Assembly (NCBI GenBank): GCA_022376465.1
Contig: JACDTU010000028.1
Coordinates: forward strand, 186,001 to 250,000
DNA: 64,000 nt
Direction: 5' to 3'
Source of the DNA: Cubamyces lactineus
Lineage: Eukaryota; Basidiomycota; Agaricomycetes; Polyporales; Polyporaceae
The translations under genes and the position numbers were made by a program. The notes beneath the pieces were generated by a model, which did no database searches, was not told the DNA's origin, and saw only the letters and a program-made list of their open reading frames with translations. Position 1 is the first letter of the stretch. Each line of letters opens with the position of its first letter. Of the stretch, positions 21,638 through 32,400 are shown piece after piece.

Positions 21638-24528
21638 ATGGCCCTAGGTACGTTTAGTCGTTGTAGCAGATATATGCACCACCGCTCACCACGGCACAAT
21701 CAGTCTCATCCGCTCCAGTCGACTTCCCGTCCTCCGGTCAGGAAAGTGCATCGCCCGACCCTCATTACCAGCGTCCGACTCATCTACCATTTCGTCGCAT
21801 ATCTCTGCCATCTGCACCGAACTTACAACACCGTCAATCCATCGTCAGCACCGCGTCTTTTGACTCCCTTCCGGAGGAGCGGCACCATGCCTCGGGCGTC
21901 CCTATAACGCCCGTGGTCATCAGGAACGCGGTGCGGGGTCCGAAGCACCGACCATCTACGTCGGATGTTGCCCGAAGGGCGATGAGGAGGAGAGAGTCGC
22001 GCGTTGTGGATGAGCAGAAGGAGGCTAAGCGGCGGAAGGTTATCACCGAGTTCTACGAGACCGAGAAGTCCTACCTAGATGGGCTGGAACTCATCTACTC
22101 GGTGCGTGAGCCTTTCCTGTCTATTAGCGTCCTGCAACTGACGGGCTACTATAGCACTTCCTGACGCCTATCATCAAGTCTCTGGAAACCCCACACCCAC
22201 TGCTCGACCGCGCGGAACTCACGTCCATCTTCTCCAACTTCATAGACATCTGGAACCTGCATCGCTCTCTCTATGCATCCCTCACTGCATTTCTCAATAC
22301 CTCTGCATCTACCCGGGCAAACGACCCTCCCCCACCTCTTTCGCCCGTGCTGCTCGCTCACTTCCCCTACCTATCCCTCTACACTCCTTTTGTGAGCTCT
22401 TTCTCCGATGCGCTCGCATCATACGCCTCGCTCTTGAAGAGTAACAATGCATTCGCGGCCTTCATCGCTCAGCAAGAGGCCGACCCACGATGCGGGAAGC
22501 TCAAGTTCCGTGACTGGCTACTGACTATCGTCCAACGATGTCCGCGGTACCTACTCCTGCTGAAAGACATGATCGAATGCACAGACCCTGAAGATCCCGA
22601 GTATACCTCCTTGACGGCCGTACATACCCTGGTATCCAAGAGTGCGTCTCCATATTTGCTCCCCGCGCATCACTAATAGGTCTCCCTAGTCACCATGTCC
22701 CTGAATACCTCATTACACACGCACGCGCAGACGCTCGCTTTGCTCGCGCTCCAGCGAAACACTGTGAATCTGCCCTTCCAGCTCATCACGCCCGGACGAA
22801 CGTTCCTCAAGCGGGCCTCCCTGCTCCAGCTCGAGGGGTCCGCGCCCAAAGAGCGGGAGTTCCTGCTCTTCTCGGACTGCGTCATCTGGCTCGCGAGCGC
22901 CGACGGCGACTTTTTCTCAGACAAGTGGACCGCGCTCGCCTCCGCGTCCCCGTCTACCAGCGCCACGCCGCTGTCCGAAGTTCGCTCCCGCAGCAAGGGC
23001 GACGCAGATGGGGACGCGCTCAGGCGGCGGCAGTCGCTGCTCCAGCTCCGGCTGACAGGCAGCCCGAAGAAGAAGACGAGGCAGGCGAGCAGCGGGGTGG
23101 ACGATAGGTGGATATACAAGGGCCATGTGGAGCTTGTCGACTTGGAAGTGGTCGTTAGCGTGCCCGCCGCGGATACCCCGGAGCGTGGGTTCGAGCTCCT
23201 GAGCCCGCACCAGTCTTTTGCGGTGTATGCAGGTAAGTCTTTGTAATTGTGCTAAAATGTATGCGCGGTATACTGAAGCCGCGGTCCAGCTACGGAAGAA
23301 GAGCGGGATGAATGGATTACCGCGATCCGGAACGCCAAATCGTCTCTCCTGGTCTCGCTGAGCGTCATGCAACTGAACTCGACGCTCACTTCGTCTGCGT
23401 CGACGCAGCATCTTCGGCGTACGCTTCAGGCCCTCCCGTATGCGCCGGACGATTCGTCGAAGCCGAGGAGAGGCAAGGTGGAGCACTTCGTGCCTGCGGT
23501 CTGGGTGCCTGACGGGAAGACGGAGAGCTGCATGCGGTGCGGCAGAACATTCGGCTGGCGCAGACGGAGACACCACTGTCGGCTGTGTGGACGCTGCGTC
23601 TGCGGCAGCTGCTCGAGCAAGGTGAGCATTAAGGCTGTCAAATCAAGACCTAGCTCTCTGAATAGCCAATGCACCCCAGACGTTCTTCATCGTAGACCCC
23701 AATGCAAAGGACTCGTCCAAGTCCGCGCGGGCATGCGAAGCGTGCTACGACACCGTCTTTCCTCTGCTCGAACAACCGCTCGAGCCCCAAGTGTCCGTCA
23801 CAGCGGGAACGACGCACTCGCACTTCACGCTATCCGGGCTCAAGTCGATGCCCTCCCTCCTCCTAAACGACATGATGATGAGCAGCACGCCCTCGGCGCT
23901 AATGGCCATCGACATCGAGAGCCCGAAACGGCCCCTCGCGCGGATCGACGACGACGAGCCGTCCCCCGCGGACGACGTCCCGAGCGGGCCCTCCGTCGCG
24001 GCGCTGCGCCTGAAGCCCGCTGCACGTCCGAAGAGCTACGTCCAGATCCTGGAAGAGTTCCAAGAGCGGGAAGAGTCCCCGTCCGCGAGCCCACGCGCGT
24101 CGCGCTTCAGCGAGCGCTCCATCCCAGATGCACTCGACGAGCGCGATGAGGACGTGTTCAACGACGGCGGGCGGGAGACCCCCGTCAGCCCGAGCGCTGG
24201 CCTGCATGACCCTGCAGGCCCGGGCCGTGGCGGCCGGAGCACGCCGACGACGCCCCGGAAGGAAGACACGGCGCGGCGGCACAAGCGGTTCTCGCTGCCC
24301 GCCGTCGCGCTGCAGACGAGCCCCGTCACTGCGCGCTCGAGCATCGGCGGGGGAGGAGGCGATGCGAAGGGCCAGCGGTTCTCGCTCGTGCTCGGGAAAG
24401 GCGGTGGGGTCGCGCAGAGGGCGCAGGGCCCGCGGGAGAGCTCGCCGAGCCGGTTGTTCCCTGGGCTGAGGCATAGCATGGCGGCGGGAAGGCTGAGCGA
24501 GCTGTTGGGGCGGGGCAAGGAGACGTGA
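21638..24528 (+). CDS. Rho guanine-nucleotide exchange factor with DH, PH and FYVE domains
   Basis: Six exons (21638-21647, 21704-22101, 22155-22641, 22690-23232, 23290-23621, 23680-24528) give 872 residues. A 10-nt first exon codes MAL plus one base. The DH domain begins near residue 110 (RRKVITEFYETEKSYLDGLE) and contains the conserved third helix region KFRDWLLTIVQRCPRYLLLL. A PH domain follows (RTFLKRASLLQLEG, EFLLFSDCVIWLA, ending EEERDEWITAIRNAK). The FYVE zinc finger has CMRCGRTFGWRRRRHHCRLC with the RRHHCR basic patch that binds phosphatidylinositol 3-phosphate, and closes with ARACEACYD. The last 300 residues are disordered and Ser/Pro-rich. This FGD-like order suggests Rho/Cdc42 activation on endosomal or PI3P-bearing membranes. 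The 10-nt exon depends on a single splice choice. Confidence 0.88.
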
Positions 24529-25804
24529 GCGGGCGGTGTTGCGGTGCATCGCGCGAGGGGGATGCATGATCTTGATCATGATTCACGACGACAATGACGA
24601 CGACAACGATGACGACGATGATACGCACGGACGCTGTTCATTGCGCTGTGTTTTCTCTGCTAAGCTATGATGTGGCGATTCACGGCGCTGCATATGCATG
24701 ATGTCTCGAACGCACGATGATGGATTCTTACAGATTCTTGTTGTACGCTTGTTGTGGATACCCCCCCCCCCACCTACCTGTGCTTTGTATTTTGTCCCGT
24801 CTATCTTGAGCATATGCGCAATGTATTGTTATCACCATCGTTTGTGCGCGTACGAACACCTGCGATCGTACTGTGTCAGTCAACTTGCTAGTAAACGATA
24901 GCTAGCGTACGTACGCGCAACTGTTGCGATGCGTACGCAAAGGGTCAACACTATGGAAGTGTGGCGGGGACCTGATTTGGCGCCCGCAGCTGTGTATCTC
25001 GACAACACAGCTTTTATGGAGTTGTTTCGTCATACCAAGTCAAACCATAACTCCATTGGCAATTGCGACGCCATCACGGCTGACGACATGGATTCAGAAG
25101 CTTCGTGCGATACAGAGTTTGCGAGAATGGGGTTTACTAGGCCGCTGTAGCCCCGCAAGCTGCCAGGTGAGTACCATGCAGGCATGAAGGGAGGCGTAGC
25201 CCTGTACAGATAGTTGGGTACCTACGTAGCGGACAGGGCCTAGCCCTGTGCCTTCGGTAAGCGGTGCGAGCGGCCAACTTGACTTTGCAGGGAAGCGGAT
25301 GTGTCGAATTCGGCCCTGCAAGTACTCGCCTCTGCCTCTGCGGACGCTGGACGTCATGCGGGCCAACTTGAAACGCCGCGGGGTCGAACGATCGTTGTGC
25401 GTCTTTCAATGTACTCGTGCTTCCCCGTTGTGGCGTCGTGCTTCTAACGGGCTCAATGCCAGGATATCTTTTGCCACGTGCCCCATGTGCACCAACGTTT
25501 GTCGACGCAGGAGACAGACAATGAATTGGGTTTTGCGACGACGCGAGCTCTGGTGCACAGAATCACGGATCTGAGTGCAGCGTAGCCCAGGTGAACAGAA
25601 AGTATACTGAATGCATACAGCAGCGCTGATAGGACCGGTGCAGGTGCGGACGCATGAATAGAACGACCCGCGTATGCCCACATAGCCGCTGAAGAGGATC
25701 GAAGAGCTGCGCTATCGCTCCGCACACGGGCCACACGAACTCAAAAGCAAGACGCCTCGCCTGTCCCGCGACCCGCCCTTCGCGTCTTGTAACTCACGCT
25801 CACC
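24529..25804. other. 1.3-kb gene-free spacer
   Basis: Contains a GAC/GAT-rich simple repeat near 24585-24630, a run of ten C near 24762 and a small hairpin near 25233. A 73-codon frame at 24929-25150 starts MRTQRVNTMEVW, but nothing supports it as a gene. The right end is the promoter of the O-fucosyltransferase-like paralogue. Confidence 0.4.
24585..24630. repeat. GAC/GAT trinucleotide-rich simple repeat
   Basis: An imperfect run of acgacgac/atgacgac units downstream of the RhoGEF stop codon, in its probable 3' untranslated region. Confidence 0.7.
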
Positions 25805-27542
25805 ATGCTCCCCTCGTCTTTACGAGAGAAAGACGGTCTGTCGCGGCCGGGGCTTCACCTCCGTTTCAAAACCAGGCGCTATCTCGTCCTCGCGGTCATC
25901 GCCTGCGCCGTCTTCACTTTGCTCGGGAGGGTGTTTCTGGCTTTGTTTGGTGTGCCACGCGCGCTTCGTGATGCCTTTCCACCGCCCATCCCACCGCCAC
26001 CTACGATCACATCCCCGCTACCGCCGCTGTACGAGAACTATCACCACACCGAGCTTAGTCTCTCGCAGCACCATTGGGATCAAAAGCGCCCCCGCAAAGA
26101 CGAGAAGTTCTTGTTCGTTGCAGGTCATTCACGAGGTGTGTACTTGACATTTTCCGATCATGTTGGTTATTGATCATACTCCTAGGATGTGGTTGGGGCA
26201 ATGCCATGCAGGAGCTACTACTGAATGCGTATATGGCTTACAAGGCAGGGAGATCGTACGCACGATCCTTATTTTCATACCTTTGCTGAACTTTTGGCGC
26301 TGATGTTGCCCGCTAGCTTTGTGTTTGCCAATTACACATGGAATGACAATGGGTCGCCGTATTCCGACTACAACGGCAAGAAAATCCCGTCTCTAATTCC
26401 ATACAGCGCAATCATGCAAGGTTCTCCCAATATTAGGCATCAATCTCCCTGTCATACTGAGCTGTGCTGAACAGGTCCTATCGTTGGCGCCCCGTTCCCT
26501 GCCGGTGACCCTACACCGCTTGCGGTGCACCGCGACTATTTTGATCATGTGTGTCCGAAGAAAGTGACATTCATCCGAGAGGACATTTCGGAGATCATAG
26601 ATTTCAAAAACTCGGCGAAGGAAATCATAGACGGCTGGCATGATAAGCTGGCAGATGTAGAAGAGCCGTGCGTGCAGACGGCGCCCAATTCGGGTCAAAT
26701 CTTCAACTTCGAGTGAGTCCCGAACATCTCTCTCGCACGAAGTCCAAGCTCATGTTCGGTTCCACAGCGTGTTCGGAGACCCCCGCGCCATGATCGACAT
26801 CTGGCCCGAGCTATCCGCCTCGCCCATCCTCACACACTTCAGTTGGTCCCCGCTCGTCGAGCTCGCATTCGACACAAACCGGGACATGTTCCTCCCCTCG
26901 CTCTCCATCGAGCCATACCTCACCAGCCTCCCCTACACGACCAACGCCGACCGGTACGCCGTCATCCCGGGGCTCATGGCGATCCACCTCCGCCGCGGCG
27001 ACTTTTCCGGCCACTGCGAGCACCTCGCGGGGTACCCCGCCGAGTACAACGCGTTCAGCTCGTTTCCGGGGTTGCCCGACCCGTTCGTGCCCCCGCGCGG
27101 GCCGGACGCGGACGCGAACCGCGCGGCGTTCCGCGCGCACTGCTATCCGTCGCTCGAGCAGATCGTAGGCCGCGTGCGCGAGCTGCGCAGGGCGCACGCG
27201 GCGCGGGGCGTGAGGAAGCTGTATGTGATGACGAACGCGGACGAGGGTTTTGTGCGGGAGCTGCGCGAGGCGCTGTGGCGCGACCAGGACTGGCAGATGA
27301 TCTCGTCGAGCCGGGACCTCGTGCTGAATTGGGAGCAGAGGCACGTCGCGCAGGCGGTGGATATGCTCGTTGGCCAGCGCGCGCAGGTCTTTGTAGGCAA
27401 TGGGGTGCGTGCGGTTCGGTCGTGACATCCTTGATGCTCACTTTTTTCTTGGTTTTTCGTGCAGTGGTCGACGCTGTCGTCGAATGTGGTGATGATGCGG
27501 ATGGCGAACCACATCCGCCCGGATAGCACGAGGTTCTGGTAG
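25805..27542 (+). CDS. O-fucosyltransferase-like type II membrane protein (paralogue 2)
   Basis: Six exons (25805-26135, 26186-26255, 26317-26420, 26475-26712, 26768-27404, 27465-27542) give 485 residues. A membrane anchor lies near residues 24-46 (YLVLAVIACAVFTLLGRVFL), followed by a proline-rich stem (PPPIPPPPTITSPLPP). The lumenal domain has WGNAMQELLLNAYMAYKAG, FVFANYTW and, near residue 320, IHLRRGDFSGHC, the HxRRGD signature of the O-fucosyltransferase superfamily. The C terminus reads NVVMMRMANHIRPDSTRFW. Exons 2, 3 and 6 have exactly the same lengths (70, 104, 78 nt) as in the paralogue at 5409-7219, so the two derive from one ancestor. Substrate unknown; a Golgi location is inferred from the topology. 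The second half of exon 5 is markedly GC-rich. Confidence 0.82.
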
Positions 27543-28330
27543 GGTAGGACGTTGCCTGAGCCTTCACGACAGCTATGCTCTGCTCCACCTGAATGCGTAC
27601 GCTGATTCGAGATAGAGGCAGCCCAGGCCTGTACGATAGCACTTCTCTTGTAATTCGATAGCTTCATTGATTCATGGCACCACCGCCAGGATACCTTTGC
27701 TTAATCATACGTATTCCGCGCGGCGTTCAAGCTGTCGGTCTCGTCATTTGTTTATATCGTATTGGGAGATTTGTGTGCTTGTACTTATTTGCAGGCCTAT
27801 CGGTGCGGTCAGGGACTGATTCGTTGTCAATGTGCCTTGAGAGTAGGAACTTATTGTAGGGGAAGTCATCCCCTCTGTGAAGCCAACGTAATCGTTGTAA
27901 ATCGGCGCGGGATAGGGTGCAGAGCAAAGTCATAGGGACATCCATTGACATGCGTCATACATCGAGTATGTCGAACAGAGAGCAATACGACGGTGGCCGG
28001 TGACGAGAACACGAGAGTGTGCGGAAGGGAATGAAAGCAAGAGCGATATCGGAAGCAGCATAGATGGGAGAGAAATACGAGGGGGCTAATGATTGAGAGG
28101 AATGCATGCATATGTTTGAATGTTTCTAATGTGCGATGCGAACAAAGCGAGAGCTGTAGACTGCGGTAGTGCATGGATGGTAAGAGCAAGGGCAAAAGAC
28201 GAGAACGACGAGAAGCAGATAGACGATAGCAAGACGAGAGAGGGACAAGGTATAGTGTTTTCATTGGAGTTGGATGTATGCGGCGTGCGTTGTGCACAAT
28301 CGCCATGGCCTTCTTGTGAACCCCAAAGGC
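27543..28330. other. convergent 3' flanks
   Basis: About 790 bases between the O-fucosyltransferase-like gene and the converging zinc-finger gene. No gene-like frame is visible. Confidence 0.45.
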
Positions 28331-29466
28331 TCAAACGCTGCCCTCAGCGTTGGGCTGGACGTTCAGCTGGAACCTGCCTTCCATGCAGCGCTTATCGATC
28401 GCTCTAAACTCCCTCGGGTCCGCCGGGGGCATCTTCCAGTCCCACGACGGGTGCCCCGCAAGCGCAGCCTCCATCTCCTCGGGGTGCGCCAAAAAGTAGC
28501 GGCCGCAGTCCGTCTCCTCCGGGCGCGGCGCGTCGAGGCCCTGGCGGCGGCGGCGCTCGTGGAAGACCCAGAGGCTGAGCGCGATCGGGTGGATGCTGAT
28601 GTTCGCGTACGGCTTGATGTTCGCGGAGAGCGGGTGCACGATCTGCGGGTTGAGCAGGTGGATGCCCTTCCAGTCGTTCTCGGGCGTGCACGCGAAGATT
28701 TCCTGGTAGTGCGTGTGCTTGTGACGGTGCCGTATGTGGTTGTCCCGCCGGATGGTCGGGGAAGACGCGTTGCACCATGGGATGTGGCAATGCTCGTCTG
28801 TCGGACGGGGTCGTCGCCGTCGACGGTAGTGAGCGGTGGCTGTGGCCGCTGCAGGAGATGACACTTACCGTGATCATGATTATGGATGGTGAGAATGTGA
28901 CGATGGACGTGGTGTCGCTTAGTGAATGCCTTCTTGCATGTCTCCACAGGGCAGATGTACTTCCTGCGCGGGTCCGTGTTGGTCTCCGCATTAGGAACCT
29001 GCCGGCCTCTCGCACGCTTCGTAAGCCCAGGGATGGGCTTCGCCATCTCCCTCTTCTGCATAGGATTACGCTTCTGGGTGGATTTGGTAGAGTAGTATTT
29101 GCCGTTGATGACGTAGAACTTCTCGTTGTTCCAGATGATGAAGCGCTCTGGGTCGATGTCCGGGGGCAGCTCTACCTGCGAGAGGTAGGTGCGCTCGGGA
29201 GGCTCCTTATAAGTCGCCGGAGGCAGTCCACGGGGCTCGACAGCAGCTTCCCCGGTATCATCGTCGGTATCATGCGACGGCCGTCGCACCGCCATTCCGC
29301 GCATGATGAATGATACGGGCTGGTCAGGCCCCGCCGTGATGGGTGGGCCGTTCTGTGAACGAACGAACAGACAATGTGAGCGGGGGGCCCCGGTGGCGTC
29401 GATCGTGCGTACCCATAATTTCTCTTGAGTACAATCCAGGTTGCGAGGCGTGTTGTGGTTGCGCAT
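28331..29466 (-). CDS. C2H2 zinc-finger protein, putative transcription factor
   Basis: Proposed exons 29466-29413, 29352-28869 and 28797-28331 give 334 residues. The region RTYLSQVELPPDIDPERF is followed by a basic stretch (GLTKRARGRQ). Two zinc fingers come next: YICPVETCKKAFTKRHHVHR (C-x4-C, then H...H), and CHIPWCNASSPTIRRDN with its His pair in IRHRHKHTH; the second is split by the 71-nt intron. The C-terminal 130 residues include IVHPLSANIKPYANISIHPI and an arginine-rich patch. It probably binds DNA in the nucleus; target unknown. The 60-nt first intron is a multiple of three without a stop, so a protein keeping it is also possible, and the ATG at 29304 would give a 300-residue form. 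Confidence 0.65.
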
Positions 29467-32400
29467 TATTCAAGACTTCAGATGGTCAAAGGGCGCGCTC
29501 ACTCGTTTGTGGGTCCGCGGGAACGTTATGTGGGTCTGAGTGTGCGGTGGCGTTAGCTGCCTTTGGTATAAGCGAACCGGATGCATGTACGTGCCAGTAT
29601 GGTAGACACAGAGTACAGCCTATTAAGCGGAATTGACTTGGTTGCGGGAACAAGATGTCGCCACCGATGGTGGTTTGGAGACGACACAAGGAAAGCGCGA
29701 GTACGGAACTCGCCAAACCATATACCTTCGAGATTACATAAGCAGGTATCATGTCGGTACGCGGGCCGCTAGTACACTCGCTTGCTTCTCGAGCCTTGAG
29801 GCTGGCTATAGCCTCAGAAGACCTCGCCTCCGAGCTTAACCTACAACACGATTAGTACAGATTGACGATGTGGACGTCTTGGTGAAAGCCTGGGTCGGAC
29901 ACAGTACGTTTATATGATCTATCCCCTCTGGACACTAATGTCACCCCTTGGAAGGCAGCTCCAGCTCGATGCGACTGTACACATATTGAACGTTCCGAAT
30001 TGTCCCTACATCAAATCTAATCAGTCGATGAGAATCGTCATGGATGCTTCAGCTCAGTGCTCTCGTTCCCGAGTTGCATGCTTAATGGCGCAAGCGCCCA
30101 ATAAGCGCCTCGATGCAAGTTCTATATCGGCGCCACGTGCACTGGGCGTTACGACGAATTTTCCCAGAGCAAATGTAGTCCAAATTCCATCTATTACTCC
30201 ACTTTTACTCAATCTTTACTGCATTCTGTATTTGCGTCGTCTTTGACCTGTGCAAAGGTAAAATTCTTCCCCAAAGCAACAAGTCTTTGAAGCCTCCCTC
30301 AATCGAGCATGTACGGTGTGATCATGATGTCATAGCGTTCGCTCTACGTCAGTCGGAGTTCCAATGAATGCAATTGTCCTTAAAACCGAGTCAACTCTTC
30401 GTCTGCCAACCATTCGCTCTTCTCTTCCCTCCATCACTGACCACCAGGAATGCACGTCTAAGAGCTCTTGAGGCTAGCATATAGCACAGGTATGTCAGGG
30501 AAGACATTTACCTATGGTGAATACAGATGTTGATTAACCCTGCCTGACTTTTTAGACACCGCATATAGTCACTAGGACTCGCAAATCTGACCTTGGCGGC
30601 GGGTCCAAGTCATCATGTGAGTAGTCTCTTCGTGATAATTATACGCGCTCGCTCGGAGTGTTGTTTGTGCGGGTTACTGGCGACTTAAGGTAGGCTATGA
30701 GCTAAATTCTTAGACTCTAGTAGTACGTGCACACCCTGTTATATATGTATAGCCTTTTGTTCTTGTACGAACACAATCAAATATACTTATGGACATACAC
30801 GAATCCCACCTAAATAAGTGTGACCAAAGTGAATCAAGAAGTAATATTCAAGGAGGCCTGCGACGAGCAAATCAGGCCCAATTGGCGCCCGTTTACCGTA
30901 AGCGCCCGTGTCAAAGACGGAACAAAGATTTCAGAATTTCAAAGTTTCATATTCTTTTGCATTGCTTTGCCGCGATACATATCTGGTGCAAATCTGGTGC
31001 ACACGTTTATCTTTCCTCCACATTTACTCGGCGAAAAAATATCGTAACGCCCAGTGGTGAGTTCACTCAACTTGACTGGCCAGAGAAGATACTTCACTAG
31101 TACTCAACTCACCATGGTGCACATTGCACACTATCAACTACCGTGACAAGGATGCCCAGCACGACAATCTATCTACCAAAGGTTAACTGCTTATGCGATG
31201 CCATACTCTAACCTTGATGACATTCCGAGTTGGCTTTCTAACGGCAACTGATCACCTGAACCAACAGATTGCACGCGGCCCAGCTCTAGGCACGTACACG
31301 TTTCCTTGACATACAGCCCTGAAGTTCACCTACCTCTCTATGGTCAGGTCTAGCGCATTCAGGTGCTGGGCTTCAATGTTATATATCCTAACTTTGCCGA
31401 TAGTTTGTTCAAAGCTCGACCGAGTCACCACCCTCTCAGCAATTCCGGCGCCCCAGGGACCGTACCACCGCTTTCCGTTGACCTCCCGTCGTTCCAGCCA
31501 ACGGGCATCGCGCCGTGTCTCAACTCGTGGCCAGGCATCATTGATCTTGTACGGCATCCACGAGTCGGAGTCCACGACTCTACCCAACGCCCGTAGACCT
31601 CGGAACGCCTGACTGCGACGCCGCAGAGCGATTTTCGGTGGCGTTGGATCGTCACCCGCTATGTCATTTAACGCAGTTGATGCGTCCCTGTTCGAAGGAC
31701 GCGCCCTACTTTGAGGTCTAGTCGCCAGCCATCGGGCCGATCGGGCATCCGATTTGGTCGTTAGCTTGTTGTCTCGCTCCCCTGGGCGTCCGACATAGCC
31801 GCTCTGGCCATCAAAGCCATACTGTCGGCCGGATCGCTGTCAGAAAGAAGCATGTAGCACCGCACACAGTGGTACGTCCTATCCGTCCGCTGGGACGTAC
31901 ATTTCGAGGGTTCTCGCCTGCATATCTGCTAACTCACGTAAAACAGTAGTAGTGCCTAACACGACGTAGCTCCGACATAGTATCCACTCCCCGGGTGCTG
32001 CGAGCCACAATGGGCCCAGACGGAGGACCATTTGGAAGACGCCGTCGGGGCTGAGGCCAGAGCTCAGCTCGATGCTACGCTACTTTCATTCGGTGCCTTC
32101 GACCAGTTCTGGCCACCCAAAATGCGATCGCTACTGCAATGGAAGAGAGCTTCAGCATGAACCGTATGCTCTGTTCTCTCTCTATCAAGCGAATCACATC
32201 GATCTGAACGTCGTCCGCACGACCCTCCTTCGCGCGGTGGTCATTACGAGCAGCTCGAGTACTGCGCTACGCCTTCTCGTTTTCCATGGAGAGCCGAAGT
32301 TGGCGGTGCCAACCAATCAAGTGAAGTGGTTTTATCCTTGCCGTAAAGCGAAAGCTCACCTAACCCGAGCGAGCCCAGGTTGCTCGTGGACCGCGTCTGG

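Noticed and set aside
24929..25150. 73-codon frame MRTQRVNTMEVW...
   Set aside because: Isolated short frame with no family and no promoter evidence.
26811..27428. 205-codon minus-strand frame
   Set aside because: Antisense shadow of the GC-rich exon 5 of the second O-fucosyltransferase-like gene.
30820..31047. 75-codon frame MTKVNQEVIF...
   Set aside because: Looks protein-like at its start but no exon partner, domain or repeat relation could be found; may be a relic, not supportable.
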